DNA of 64,000 bases from CAG-698 sp964385755 (GTDB lineage Bacteria; Bacillota_I; Bacilli_A; ML615J-28; CAG-698): assembly GCA_964385755.1 (NCBI GenBank), contig CAYLPZ010000009.1:1-64000 (forward strand), read 5' to 3'. A model generated the notes under the pieces. It saw nothing but the letters and a program-made list of their open reading frames with translations, was not told the origin of the DNA and ran no database searches. This document shows, in pieces, positions 8,958 to 18,077 of the stretch. Every line of letters begins with the position of its first letter. The stretch's first letter is position 1. Position numbers and translations under genes: made by a program.

Positions 8958-8986
8958 GTGGTAAACGCCTATTTTATTTTTACCAC
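8958..8986 (+). promoter_or_regulatory. Leader hairpin upstream of the foldase-like genes
   Basis: GTGGTAAA (8958-8965) pairs with TTTACCAC (8979-8986) around a 13-base loop. No T-run follows, so it is not a simple terminator. It lies near the start of the predicted leader. Confidence 0.4.
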
Positions 8987-9039
8987 TGATTTATAAAAAA
9001 TATTGATAAAATATTAATTTTTTTAAGGAGATTTATTTT

Positions 9040-12000
9040 ATGAACAGTTCATCGATTATGAAAAAAGTGCTTCCTGTGATTGCGGTAATTGTACTTATTC
9101 TTGCAATTACTCTTGTTGCTGGAGCAGTAAAAACTGGTAGTGAAAGCTACCCAACAGTAAGTGATCCTGATAAGGACTATATTAAAATTAGCGAAAATCT
9201 TAGTGTTTCTCGCGGTGAAATGTATGAAGAACTAAAAAGTGGTATTGGTTTAAGTTCTATCATTACAATGACAAACATTAATTTAATGAAATCAGAAAAG
9301 AATGAAGATGGCAAATCATTCTTCGAGGCAGTTACAGATGAAGAAATCGAAGAAGCAATGAATGAAGCTATTTATGGCAAAGATGCTGATCTTGATACTT
9401 TAACTGATGAAGAAAAAGAAGAAAAAATTAAAGAGTTTAAAGATTCAATGTATAGTGGTTATGGCTATAAAAATGATGCACAAATTGAAGATCATTATCG
9501 TTTAACTTTAAGTATGAGAGCTTATGCTAAATCAAAACTTGTAAAAGAAGTTGATGATGAAGATAACGATTTATACATTGAGGAAGAAACTTTAGAAGAA
9601 AAATATGAAGATAATTATAGTAAATCATATTATGCAATAGTTATACCTTTTGCTAGTTCTGAACAAGCTAAACTTGCATTACAACAATTAGGCGTTGGTG
9701 TATCAAGTGGAAAATGGGCTAATCAAACTTTAGATGAAGTTCAAAGTGGTTCAGGTATTTTTGAACTTACAACAGGAACTAGTCTAAATACTTCTGAAGT
9801 TATTGAAACATTTATTAAACTTTATGATATCGTTTATGGTTATAAAGGCGAAGGTTTTGTACAAGGTGAATACAAAATTGAAAATGATACTGTTAAAGTT
9901 TTAAGTGGTGATTATGTTGTAGTGGATGCAAGTCAGTTAATTGCACAACTAAAAGAAATAGTTCAAAATGCAAAAAATAAATTTGAATTACAATCTGATA
10001 CTACTCATGTGCAAGAAGTTAAAGATGAACTTGCAAAAACAACTGCAGTTATTGAACAAATCAAAGCCTTAGTTGCTTTTGTTGATGGATTAAAAACTAT
10101 TGAAGCAAATATCGATGACGTTAATAAAGCTTTAGATGGTGAAGCAGATGCTAAAGATCCTCTTAAGGCCCTAGATACATTATTAAGCTCAATTGAAAAG
10201 TTTGATGCTAAGAAATACATCTTCAACACAGATAATGAAGAAAGTAAACTTTATCAATCATATACAGCATTAAAGAACTATGATTCAGTTCTTCCAAGTC
10301 AATTCAAGAACAATTATAATGCATATGTACCATATACAATTGGTGAAACAAATGCAACTATTAATGAAAGTTCTGCTTCACAAAACTTCTATTCAGCAAA
10401 TCCTTATAGTGGAACTAATGTATATTACTTCTTATTAAAGATTAAAGAAGTTGATATTAAATCTTATGAATCAGTTAAAGATGAAATTAAAGCTGAACTA
10501 ATTGAAGAAAAATTAACTGATAGTTACATTGCTGAAAAGATGGCAGAGTTACGTGCTGATCATAACTTTAAAGTTCTTGATACTAAACTTGAAACATTAT
10601 ATATGAATCAAGTTGCTAGTTATGAAAATGTTAAGTATAAGAAGAGCAAAAAATCTAGCAAATCTAACGTTATTGTAACATTTGATGATGTAGAAATTAC
10701 TACTGATGATTTATTCAAATATATGGATAGCACTAGTGGTGTTGCTACTGCTTTAAGTGAATTATCTTATCGTCGCTTAGTAAATGATAGTAAATATAAT
10801 AAATATTATCAAGATGGAAAATGGGTTGGAGAAGAAGGCGAAGAATTAAGAGATACAATCATCGCTTCTATTGAAAATCAAAGATTATACTTCCTTGCTG
10901 GTGCATATTCATCTTATGGATATGATCCTTCAACTATGAGCTGGGAAGAATTCATGCAAAATGTTAATGGTGCAAAAGACGAGATGGATTTAGTATTCTT
11001 AAATCTTTACTCTAAAGTTGCTGGTGAATACTTAGATGATGCTTTCAAGTTTATTACAACTGATGGCGAAGGATTAGAAGTTGCATTAAAATCTTCTTTA
11101 GAAGAAGCAAAAAATAGTCCATTATGGCAATTAGTTTCTAAGAGAATGGAAGATGCTTTAGCTAAGAAATTCTCTGTTACTGGTGTTCATATGCTTGTAA
11201 GTGTTTATGACACTGTAAATGATTCTAAAAATTCAAAAGGAACTCCATTAGATCCAGCTAAATGGACTGATAAGCAAAAAGAACTTGCTGTTGAATTAAT
11301 TAATGATGTTAAAGCATATATTAACTGTGTTGAAGGCACATATGAAGAAAAATTAACTTCAGTTGTAGATGCATTTAATGCTTGCCCATATGCAGTTTCA
11401 GAAGATGGAAAATACGTTCCAGTTATTGATTCAAATGGTGAACAATACAAGTACTATTTAGAAGCTTGTGAAGTTAAAATTGATTTAGCTAAATATAAAT
11501 CTGCTGGTTTGTCATTAAAAGTTGAAAATCTTGGTTCATTCACTGAAGGTAAGATGGTTGAATCATTTAATGATGCAGCTAAAGAAATCTGGGATCAAGA
11601 TATGCAAGACAAAGAGTATAGCCGTATTACAGTTTACAAAGATGCAATTGAAACAGTTTATGGTTATCATTTATATGTTAACTTATCTTCAACTGCAATA
11701 AGCGAGTATGAAGCTAAAGTTAACGAAGAAGAAGTAATAAGCCAAGTATTACCTACTCTTTATGAAATTCGTTTAAATGAATTAATTGCTGCTCTAGAAG
11801 AACAAAAATCTACTATAAGCGAAGAAGATGCTGAAGCTCTTAATGAATTAATTGAAAAAACAAAAGAATTATTATCAAAAGAAGCATCAAGTGCAATTGA
11901 AGCTTATGCTAGCACAATTATTTCTGAAATCACAGGTTCTTACTTTACTTCAATCGTTCAACAAAAAGATTTATTAGAATCATTACAAACAGTTACTATT

Positions 12001-12129
12001 AATTCACCAAGTGGATTAACATATGATGACTTTGTAAAGATTTATGAAATTAATAAAGAAACTGTTTATAAAAACTCATTAACATCACTTGAAAATGGTG
12101 ATGAAGAAGCTTTCACTGGTAATAAATAA
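9040..12129 (+). CDS. Membrane-anchored SurA/PrsA-like protein with duplicated foldase unit
   Basis: The 1029-residue protein starts with a short basic stretch and one hydrophobic helix (about residues 9-31) with no lipobox Cys, so it is probably a signal anchor facing outside. Residues about 45-170 look like a SurA_N-type domain, followed by a parvulin-like stretch (Y-A-I-V-I-P-F-A-S-S-E-Q-A). The pattern repeats in the second half: V-I-V-T-F-D-D-V-E-I-T-T-D-D-L starts a second N-domain, V-T-G-V-H-M-L-V resembles the parvulin V-x-H-x-L strand, and Y-G-Y-H-L-Y its final strand. Charged helical linkers rich in E, D and K separate the parts. AAGGAG lies 12 bases upstream. It is a full-length paralogue of the next gene. 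A chaperone or prolyl-isomerase role for exported proteins is inferred; activity cannot be read from the sequence. Confidence 0.6.
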   Translation: MNSSSIMKKVLPVIAVIVLILAITLVAGAVKTGSESYPTVSDPDKDYIKISENLSVSRGEMYEELKSGIGLSSIITMTNINLMKSEKNEDGKSFFEAVTDEEIEEAMNEAIYGKDADLDTLTDEEKEEKIKEFKDSMYSGYGYKNDAQIEDHYRLTLSMRAYAKSKLVKEVDDEDNDLYIEEETLEEKYEDNYSKSYYAIVIPFASSEQAKLALQQLGVGVSSGKWANQTLDEVQSGSGIFELTTGTSLNTSEVIETFIKLYDIVYGYKGEGFVQGEYKIENDTVKVLSGDYVVVDASQLIAQLKEIVQNAKNKFELQSDTTHVQEVKDELAKTTAVIEQIKALVAFVDGLKTIEANIDDVNKALDGEADAKDPLKALDTLLSSIEKFDAKKYIFNTDNEESKLYQSYTALKNYDSVLPSQFKNNYNAYVPYTIGETNATINESSASQNFYSANPYSGTNVYYFLLKIKEVDIKSYESVKDEIKAELIEEKLTDSYIAEKMAELRADHNFKVLDTKLETLYMNQVASYENVKYKKSKKSSKSNVIVTFDDVEITTDDLFKYMDSTSGVATALSELSYRRLVNDSKYNKYYQDGKWVGEEGEELRDTIIASIENQRLYFLAGAYSSYGYDPSTMSWEEFMQNVNGAKDEMDLVFLNLYSKVAGEYLDDAFKFITTDGEGLEVALKSSLEEAKNSPLWQLVSKRMEDALAKKFSVTGVHMLVSVYDTVNDSKNSKGTPLDPAKWTDKQKELAVELINDVKAYINCVEGTYEEKLTSVVDAFNACPYAVSEDGKYVPVIDSNGEQYKYYLEACEVKIDLAKYKSAGLSLKVENLGSFTEGKMVESFNDAAKEIWDQDMQDKEYSRITVYKDAIETVYGYHLYVNLSSTAISEYEAKVNEEEVISQVLPTLYEIRLNELIAALEEQKSTISEEDAEALNELIEKTKELLSKEASSAIEAYASTIISEITGSYFTSIVQQKDLLESLQTVTINSPSGLTYDDFVKIYEINKETVYKNSLTSLENGDEEAFTGNK

Positions 12130-12143
12130 GGAGGAAAGATAAA

Positions 12144-14741
12144 ATGAAAAAGTTTTGTTTATTTATTTTTACATTAGTTTTAGCTTTCACTCTATTTGCA
12201 TGTGGAAGTAGTGAAGCTAAAAACGACCCACAAGTTTCAAACCCTAATGAAGTATTTGCTTCAATTAAGGAAAATGGTAAAGAATATCAAGTTACAAATA
12301 AAGAATTATATAATTATTTAAAATCATTATATGGTTCAACTGCTTTAGTTAATTTAATTGATTCTAAACTTTTAGAAGATGAAATTAAAGCGGTAACTGA
12401 TGAAGAAATTAAAGAAGCAATCGATAAAGATTGTTATGGTGAAGAAGAATTATCTGATGAAGAAAAGAAAGAAAAAGAGAAAAAATTCATCGATAATATG
12501 TTTATTACATTTAATTGTCAAGAAGATAGTATCTATGGTGCTTCTATTAAAGAACAATATGCTATTACTCTTGCGCAAAAAGCTTATGCTAAGAAAGTAT
12601 TAGAAAAAGAAGTTGCTGAGCATGATGCTAAATATGCTGAGTATGCTAAACTTTCTGAAGAAGAACAAAAAAAGGTTGTTGAAGATTACGAAGCTTTATC
12701 TGATGAAGAAAAAGCTGAAACTGAAGCTCCTGTAACTAGTCCTTATTATGCTGATTCAAAATATGCCGCAAAATATGCTGATGACAATTATTCTACATTT
12801 AAATGCATCGTTGTTTCATTTACAACTATTCGTCAAATGGAAATTGCTTTAGCACAAGTTAATGTTTTAGTTAAAGATGGTGCTTGGGCTGATAAGACTA
12901 GTCAAGAAGCTTTAACTGATGCACAAGTTCTTGCAAAATTTGAAGAATTATATGCAAAAATAAATGGTAAAGCTGCTGATCTTGAAAAAGAATATAGCGA
13001 AGATGATTTATCAGCTATTAATACAAATGTTGCATCTTATATTAAGGATTCAATGGATTGCTATGGTGGTTCTAAATGGTATACTCCAAAAGGTTATGAA
13101 GTTGCTTCTGGTGATGAAGTTGTATTAATTCTAAAATATTCTGAAAACTTAGTTAAAGAGTTTGAAGATTTAACTGATGAAGAAAAAGAAGCTCAAAAAG
13201 CAAAATATCTTAATGCGATTATCTCTGATTCATTAACAAGTAGTTATTGCACTACAAAGGCTGCTGAGTTAAGAGAAGATAAAAACTTAGTTATTTATGA
13301 TTCAGTTATCGAAAATTCATATGTTAATAGTCTTAGCGAATTAAAGCTTACTCATGAAAAAACTGAAGAAGAAAATGCTACTATAGTTGCAAAACTTGAT
13401 GGTATTGAGATTACAGCTGACCAAGTATTTGATTTCTTAGTTGCTCACCAAGGTGCAAATGGAGTTATCGAATTACTTGCTGAAAAGAGATTATTAGGAA
13501 ATGAAAAAATCAACACTTACTACAAAGATGGTAAATGGCTTGATGAAAAAATGAAAGAAAAAGTTGAAGAAACTGTTGAAGCTGAAAAAACAAATTTTGA
13601 AAATGGTAACTATACTAAACAAGGTTATGATCCAACAAAAATGTCATTTAACCTTTATATCAAAGCAGCATACAATGTTGATACAATTGAAGAATTAAAA
13701 GTTGCTTTATTATTAGAATTAATTACAACTGAATATGCTTCAAGCATTAATAAAGTTGGTGCAATGAAAAATAAGGATTTCTTATATAGTGATGCAGATG
13801 CTAACGAATTATGGGAAAAAGTATTAGCTTCTATGAAAGAAAAAGCTAACAAATTATATAAAGCTAATGCAGCTCAATTATTAATCGTTCGTTATGAATC
13901 AGTTGAAGATTATCTAAGTGCTAAGAATCCTGTTAACCCTGAAGAATGGACAGAAGAACAAAAAGCACAAGCTAAAGAATTAGGTATGCAAATTATTGAA
14001 TATATCAATAATGCAACTGGTGCTTATACTGAAAGATTAAAGAAAGTTAGTGAAGCATTTACTACTTGTCCAACTATCAACACTAGCGTTGATTACAATG
14101 GTAAAGAAGTTGCTTTAACACTTGGAAACATCGAAGTAAGTAAATATAAAGAACTTGGATTTAATGTTATTTATAATAACTTAGGAACAGTTCAAAGCAC
14201 AACTACAACTGCAAAATTCACAGGTGAAGAAACTGAAAAGATCATTAAAGCTCTTTGGGACGAAGATTTATTCAAAGATTATATTGATAATTCAAATATT
14301 AATGCTGTACAAAAAGCAACAGTTTATAAAGAACCAGTTGAAATAAGCTATGGATACTCTGTAATTGTTAAATTAAAGAGCTTACAAGTTGCTTATGCTT
14401 CAGTTGAATCAGTTACAGTTGATGATAAGACAGTTAAAGAATATACATATGTTCCAACTTTAGCACAAATTCGTACATACTTAAAAAATAGTAGTGATTC
14501 ATCATTAACTACTAATATTAAGAATTCTATTACTACTTATTACAACCCAATTGCTACTCAACTTTCTGGTGAATATTTCACATTAGTTATGAAATATGAA
14601 GCAATTAATAGTTTAATTGATTCTTATAGTTGTCAAAAAGTATCTAAGGATGCATTAGTTAAGTATTATGAATTATTCAAAGATTATGCCTTTGAATCTA
14701 AATTAACTAACATTTCTGAAGATTACATTTACGTTAAATAA
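12144..14741 (+). CDS. SurA/PrsA-like lipoprotein, paralogue of the preceding gene
   Basis: The 865-residue protein has a lipoprotein signal peptide: a hydrophobic run, then L-F-A-C-G, with Cys at about residue 20. It repeats the architecture of its neighbour: an N-terminal block with V-T-D-E-E-I-K-E-A and a conserved A-Y-A-K-K, a parvulin-like stretch (F-K-C-I-V-V-S-F), then a second unit starting V-A-K-L-D-G-I-E-I-T. The parvulin His of the second unit, present in the neighbour as V-H-M-L-V, is Gln here (A-A-Q-L-L-I-V). The gene starts 14 bases after its neighbour with AGGAGG, so the two form an operon ended by a strong terminator. PrsA, the usual Gram-positive lipoprotein foldase, is about a third this size, so these are expanded relatives at best. 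Confidence 0.6.
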   Translation: MKKFCLFIFTLVLAFTLFACGSSEAKNDPQVSNPNEVFASIKENGKEYQVTNKELYNYLKSLYGSTALVNLIDSKLLEDEIKAVTDEEIKEAIDKDCYGEEELSDEEKKEKEKKFIDNMFITFNCQEDSIYGASIKEQYAITLAQKAYAKKVLEKEVAEHDAKYAEYAKLSEEEQKKVVEDYEALSDEEKAETEAPVTSPYYADSKYAAKYADDNYSTFKCIVVSFTTIRQMEIALAQVNVLVKDGAWADKTSQEALTDAQVLAKFEELYAKINGKAADLEKEYSEDDLSAINTNVASYIKDSMDCYGGSKWYTPKGYEVASGDEVVLILKYSENLVKEFEDLTDEEKEAQKAKYLNAIISDSLTSSYCTTKAAELREDKNLVIYDSVIENSYVNSLSELKLTHEKTEEENATIVAKLDGIEITADQVFDFLVAHQGANGVIELLAEKRLLGNEKINTYYKDGKWLDEKMKEKVEETVEAEKTNFENGNYTKQGYDPTKMSFNLYIKAAYNVDTIEELKVALLLELITTEYASSINKVGAMKNKDFLYSDADANELWEKVLASMKEKANKLYKANAAQLLIVRYESVEDYLSAKNPVNPEEWTEEQKAQAKELGMQIIEYINNATGAYTERLKKVSEAFTTCPTINTSVDYNGKEVALTLGNIEVSKYKELGFNVIYNNLGTVQSTTTTAKFTGEETEKIIKALWDEDLFKDYIDNSNINAVQKATVYKEPVEISYGYSVIVKLKSLQVAYASVESVTVDDKTVKEYTYVPTLAQIRTYLKNSSDSSLTTNIKNSITTYYNPIATQLSGEYFTLVMKYEAINSLIDSYSCQKVSKDALVKYYELFKDYAFESKLTNISEDYIYVK

Positions 14742-14748
14742 AAATAGT

Positions 14749-14787
14749 CTACTAAGCATTTATATCAATGCTTAGTAGCTTTTTTTT
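14749..14787 (+). terminator. Terminator of the foldase-like operon
   Basis: CTACTAAGCATT (14749-14760), a 6-base loop, and AATGCTTAGTAG (14767-14778), followed by C and eight T. Confidence 0.92.
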
Positions 14788-14793
14788 GCTTTG

Positions 14794-14822
14794 TTGACTA
14801 ATGCAAAGAAATAATATATAAT
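14794..14822 (+). promoter_or_regulatory. Promoter of the walJ-rlmH-uvrB-mnmA-recD2 operon
   Basis: TTGACT (14794-14799), 17 bases, TATAAT (14817-14822). It lies just after the terminator and about 34 bases before the walJ start. Confidence 0.85.
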
Positions 14823-14855
14823 AAAAAATAATAAAAAATTACAGGGGAAATAAAG

Positions 14856-15626
14856 ATGAAAGTATGTGTTTTATCAAGTGGCTCAAAAGGTAATATGACA
14901 TATATCGAAGCAGGAAAAACAAAACTATTAATAGATGCTGGTATTAGTCTTACTAGTGCTATCAAAAGATCAGGAATAAATGAGTTAAAAGAAGCAACAG
15001 ATATTATTATTACACATGAGCATGGAGATCATATCGGCTTTTTAGATACAATTTATAAAAAAACAAAAGCAAATATATATATGTCTAAAAAATCTTATTT
15101 AGGCTTAAAAAGTTTTGTTAAAGATAATTTACTAGGTGTACAACTAGGGTTTATTGAGCCTGAAGGAAAATATAAAATTGGCGATGTGTATGTTTATACC
15201 TTTAAACTGAATCATGACTGTATGGAAGTATTAGGATATATAGTTTGTTATGAAGGTAAAATGGTCGGATATTTTACTGATACTGGTATAATGCCAGAAA
15301 AGTATAAAAAATATTTATCTAAACTTGATATGTTAATCATTGAAGCAAATCATAACATAGAAATGTTAATTAATAGCGATAGAGATTATACACTAAAAAA
15401 CAGAATTTTGTCTTCTCAAGGTCATTTGTCAAATGATACATGTTATGAAATCTTAAAAGAAGTATTACAAAAAGAAAATAAACTAAAAACTATTGTTTTA
15501 GCACATGTTAGTGAAGATTGTAATAGTGATAGTTGTATATATAATGATGTAATTTCTAAACTACATTTTGAAGGTAAAATATTAATTGCTCGTCAAAGGG
15601 AAGCATTAGAGGTTATAAATCTATGA
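14856..15626 (+). CDS. walJ: WalJ/YycJ metallo-beta-lactamase-fold hydrolase
   Basis: The 256-residue protein begins with the family's S-S-G-S-K-G-N (residues 7-13) and has T-H-E-H-G-D-H near residue 55, the metal-binding signature, with later ligands in F-T-D-T-G, E-A-N-H and L-A-H-V-S. WalJ homologues are MBL-fold proteins with reported 5'-to-3' exonuclease activity, genetically tied to the WalKR cell-wall regulon and to coordination of division with replication; the wal two-component genes are not in this window. GGGGAA precedes the ATG. It is the only gene in the window that ends in TGA, overlapping the rlmH start, and the frame meets TAG three codons later. Confidence 0.92.
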   Translation: MKVCVLSSGSKGNMTYIEAGKTKLLIDAGISLTSAIKRSGINELKEATDIIITHEHGDHIGFLDTIYKKTKANIYMSKKSYLGLKSFVKDNLLGVQLGFIEPEGKYKIGDVYVYTFKLNHDCMEVLGYIVCYEGKMVGYFTDTGIMPEKYKKYLSKLDMLIIEANHNIEMLINSDRDYTLKNRILSSQGHLSNDTCYEILKEVLQKENKLKTIVLAHVSEDCNSDSCIYNDVISKLHFEGKILIARQREALEVINL

Positions 15627-16087
15627 TGGAAGTAGTACTTATTTGCGTTGGCAAAATAAAAGAAAAATATTTAGATGATGCTATAATTGAATACCAAAAA
15701 AGGTTAAAACCTTTAGTAAATCTAAAGGTTTGTGAATTAAAAGAAATTAATAATAATGATATTAATAAATGCTTAGCTGAAGAAGGAAAAAATATCTTAA
15801 AATTAATAAGTGATAATGACTATGTAGTTACTCTAGAGATAAATGGTAAAATGCTTGATAGTGTGGAATTTGCAAAAATGATTGAAAATCATTTCACTTA
15901 TTTAAACAAACGTTTAGTTTTCATTATTGGTTCAAGCTTTGGCCTTTGTGATGAAGTAAAACAAAGAAGTAATTTTAAGTTTAGTTTCTCAAAAATGACT
16001 TTTCCTCATCAACTTATGAGAGTTATCTTTTTAGAACAACTTTATAGAGCTTTTACGATTATTAACCATATTCAGTATCATAAATAG
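15623..16087 (+). CDS. rlmH: 23S rRNA (pseudouridine1915-N3)-methyltransferase RlmH
   Basis: The 154-residue SPOUT methyltransferase matches the family length. It has I-C-V-G-K-I-K-E-K-Y-L at the N-terminus, the knotted cofactor site F-I-I-G-S-S-F-G-L, and the C-terminal block S-K-M-T-F-P-H-Q-L-M-R-V with a final Y-H-K. It methylates pseudouridine 1915 in helix 69 of 23S rRNA. The ATG overlaps the walJ stop (ATGATGG), suggesting translational coupling; walJ-rlmH proximity is also seen in Bacillus. uvrB follows 10 bases later. Confidence 0.95.
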   Translation: MMEVVLICVGKIKEKYLDDAIIEYQKRLKPLVNLKVCELKEINNNDINKCLAEEGKNILKLISDNDYVVTLEINGKMLDSVEFAKMIENHFTYLNKRLVFIIGSSFGLCDEVKQRSNFKFSFSKMTFPHQLMRVIFLEQLYRAFTIINHIQYHK

Positions 16088-16097
16088 AGGAAATAAT

Positions 16098-18068
16098 ATG
16101 AAGTTTAAATTAGAAAGTAAATATCTTCCTGCAGGTGATCAACAAAATGCAATAAGTGTTTTATCTGATGGTGTAAATGATGGTGTTTATGCACAAACGC
16201 TTCTTGGTGCAACAGGAACTGGTAAAACATTTACCATCGCTAATGTGATTCAAAACACGCAAAAGAAAACTTTAGTTTTAGCCCATAACAAGACTTTAGC
16301 AGGACAATTATATAGTGAACTTAAAGCTTTCTTTCCAAATAATCATGTTGAATATTTTATTTCTTATTATGATTATTATCAACCAGAGGCTTATGTAGCT
16401 AGTAAAGACTTATATATAGAAAAAGATTCTAGTATTAATGATGATATAGATCAAATGCGTCATAGTGCTGTTAGTAGTCTTTTGAGTTATGATGATGTTA
16501 TAGTAGTTGCTAGTGTATCATGTATTTATGGAATTGGAGATCCTAATGATTATAAAGAAAGTATGCTTGTCTTAAAAGAAGGAATGACAATTACTCGTAA
16601 TGAGCTATTTGAGAAACTTATCAGCATGCAATATAAAAGAAATGATTTTGATGTTGAAAGGGGAACATTTAGAGTAAGAGGAGATACAGTTGATATTTTT
16701 CCAACTTATGTAAAACAAGAAGGAATCAGACTTGAGTTTTTTGATGATGAATTGGAAAAGATAAAAATTATTGAATCAGTTTCCGGTAATACATTAATGT
16801 CTAAAAAACTAATTACTATCTCCCCAGCAACCCTTTTTTCTGTTAATAATGATAAGCTTAAAATTGCTATTTCTCGTATTAAAGAAGAAATGGAAAAACA
16901 AGTTGAGTACTTTAAAAGTAAAAAATTACTTTTAGAAGCTGATCGTATCGAGAAAAGAACAAAATATGATATAGAAATGCTAGAAGAAATTGGATACTGT
17001 AGCGGTATTGAAAATTATTCAAGACATTTAAGTTTAAGGAAAGAAGGGGAAACTCCATATACACTTATTGACTTTTTCGGAAATGACTTTTTACTTGTTA
17101 TTGATGAGTCACATGTTACGCTTCCTCAGGTACGTGCAATGTATAATGGTGATAGATCGCGTAAGCTAAGTTTAGTTGATAATGGCTTTAGACTTCCATC
17201 TGCCCTTGATAATCGTCCTCTGACGTTTGATGAGTTTGAAGGGAGAATTAGACAAGTAATCTTTGTAAGTGCAACTCCGGGCGAATATGAGCGTAAAAAC
17301 GGGGAAATAGTAGAACAAATCATTAGGCCAACAGGGCTTTTAGATCCAATGATTGAAGTTCGCAAAATTGATGGACAAATTGATGATTTAATTAAAGAAA
17401 TTAGAGAAAGAAAAGCAAGAAATGAAAGAGTACTAGTCTTAACATTAACAATAAAAATGAGCGAAGATTTAACTTCTTATTTAAAAGATTTAAATATCAA
17501 AGTAGCTTATCTTCATTCAGAAATTAAAGCCTTAGAACGTTTAGAGATAATTAGGCAGCTAAGAAGCGGTGAGTATGATGTTTTAGTTGGTATTAACTTA
17601 TTGCGTGAGGGCTTAGATATTCCTGAAGTATCTTTAATTGCAATATTAGATGCGGACAAGGAAGGATTTTTGCGTAGTAATACGTCATTAATCCAAATTA
17701 TTGGTAGAGCAGCTCGTAATGCAAATGGCAAAGTTATTATGTATGCGGATAAAATAACTGATTCAATGAATTATGCGATTACCGAAACAAATCGTCGAAG
17801 AAAGATTCAAGAAGAATATAATATTAAGAATAATATAACTCCGAAGACGATTTATAAAGATATTAGTGATTCAATTGTCGTCAGTCAAATTGAACAAATT
17901 GAAGAGACTAGTTTAGATATGAAGAATCTAAAGAATATCAGTAAGCTAGAAAAACAAAATATAATCACAAAACTTGAAAAAGAAATGAAAGAGAAAGCTA
18001 AAGAACTAAAATTTGAAGAAGCTATGGCTCTTCGAGATTTAATATTGGAAATTAAAAGTAGTTATTAA
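16098..18068 (+). CDS. uvrB: Excinuclease ABC subunit B
   Basis: The 656-residue protein is full length. Walker A G-A-T-G-T-G-K-T is at residues 37-44, the damage-probing beta-hairpin Y-Y-D-Y-Y-Q-P-E-A-Y near residue 92, the D-E-S-H box near 335, helicase motif VI (Q-I-I-G-R-A-A-R) near 533, and a C-terminal UVR motif (about 620-650) for UvrC binding. UvrB verifies damage in nucleotide excision repair. uvrA and uvrC are not in this window; uvrB sits in an operon with RNA-modification genes and recD2. Confidence 0.97.
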   Translation: MKFKLESKYLPAGDQQNAISVLSDGVNDGVYAQTLLGATGTGKTFTIANVIQNTQKKTLVLAHNKTLAGQLYSELKAFFPNNHVEYFISYYDYYQPEAYVASKDLYIEKDSSINDDIDQMRHSAVSSLLSYDDVIVVASVSCIYGIGDPNDYKESMLVLKEGMTITRNELFEKLISMQYKRNDFDVERGTFRVRGDTVDIFPTYVKQEGIRLEFFDDELEKIKIIESVSGNTLMSKKLITISPATLFSVNNDKLKIAISRIKEEMEKQVEYFKSKKLLLEADRIEKRTKYDIEMLEEIGYCSGIENYSRHLSLRKEGETPYTLIDFFGNDFLLVIDESHVTLPQVRAMYNGDRSRKLSLVDNGFRLPSALDNRPLTFDEFEGRIRQVIFVSATPGEYERKNGEIVEQIIRPTGLLDPMIEVRKIDGQIDDLIKEIRERKARNERVLVLTLTIKMSEDLTSYLKDLNIKVAYLHSEIKALERLEIIRQLRSGEYDVLVGINLLREGLDIPEVSLIAILDADKEGFLRSNTSLIQIIGRAARNANGKVIMYADKITDSMNYAITETNRRRKIQEEYNIKNNITPKTIYKDISDSIVVSQIEQIEETSLDMKNLKNISKLEKQNIITKLEKEMKEKAKELKFEEAMALRDLILEIKSSY

Positions 18069-18077
18069 GGAATTATT

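Noticed and set aside
12400..12603. Lysine-rich 67-residue ORF on the plus strand
   Set aside because: It is an out-of-frame shadow of the lipoprotein gene in a GAA/AAA-rich stretch.
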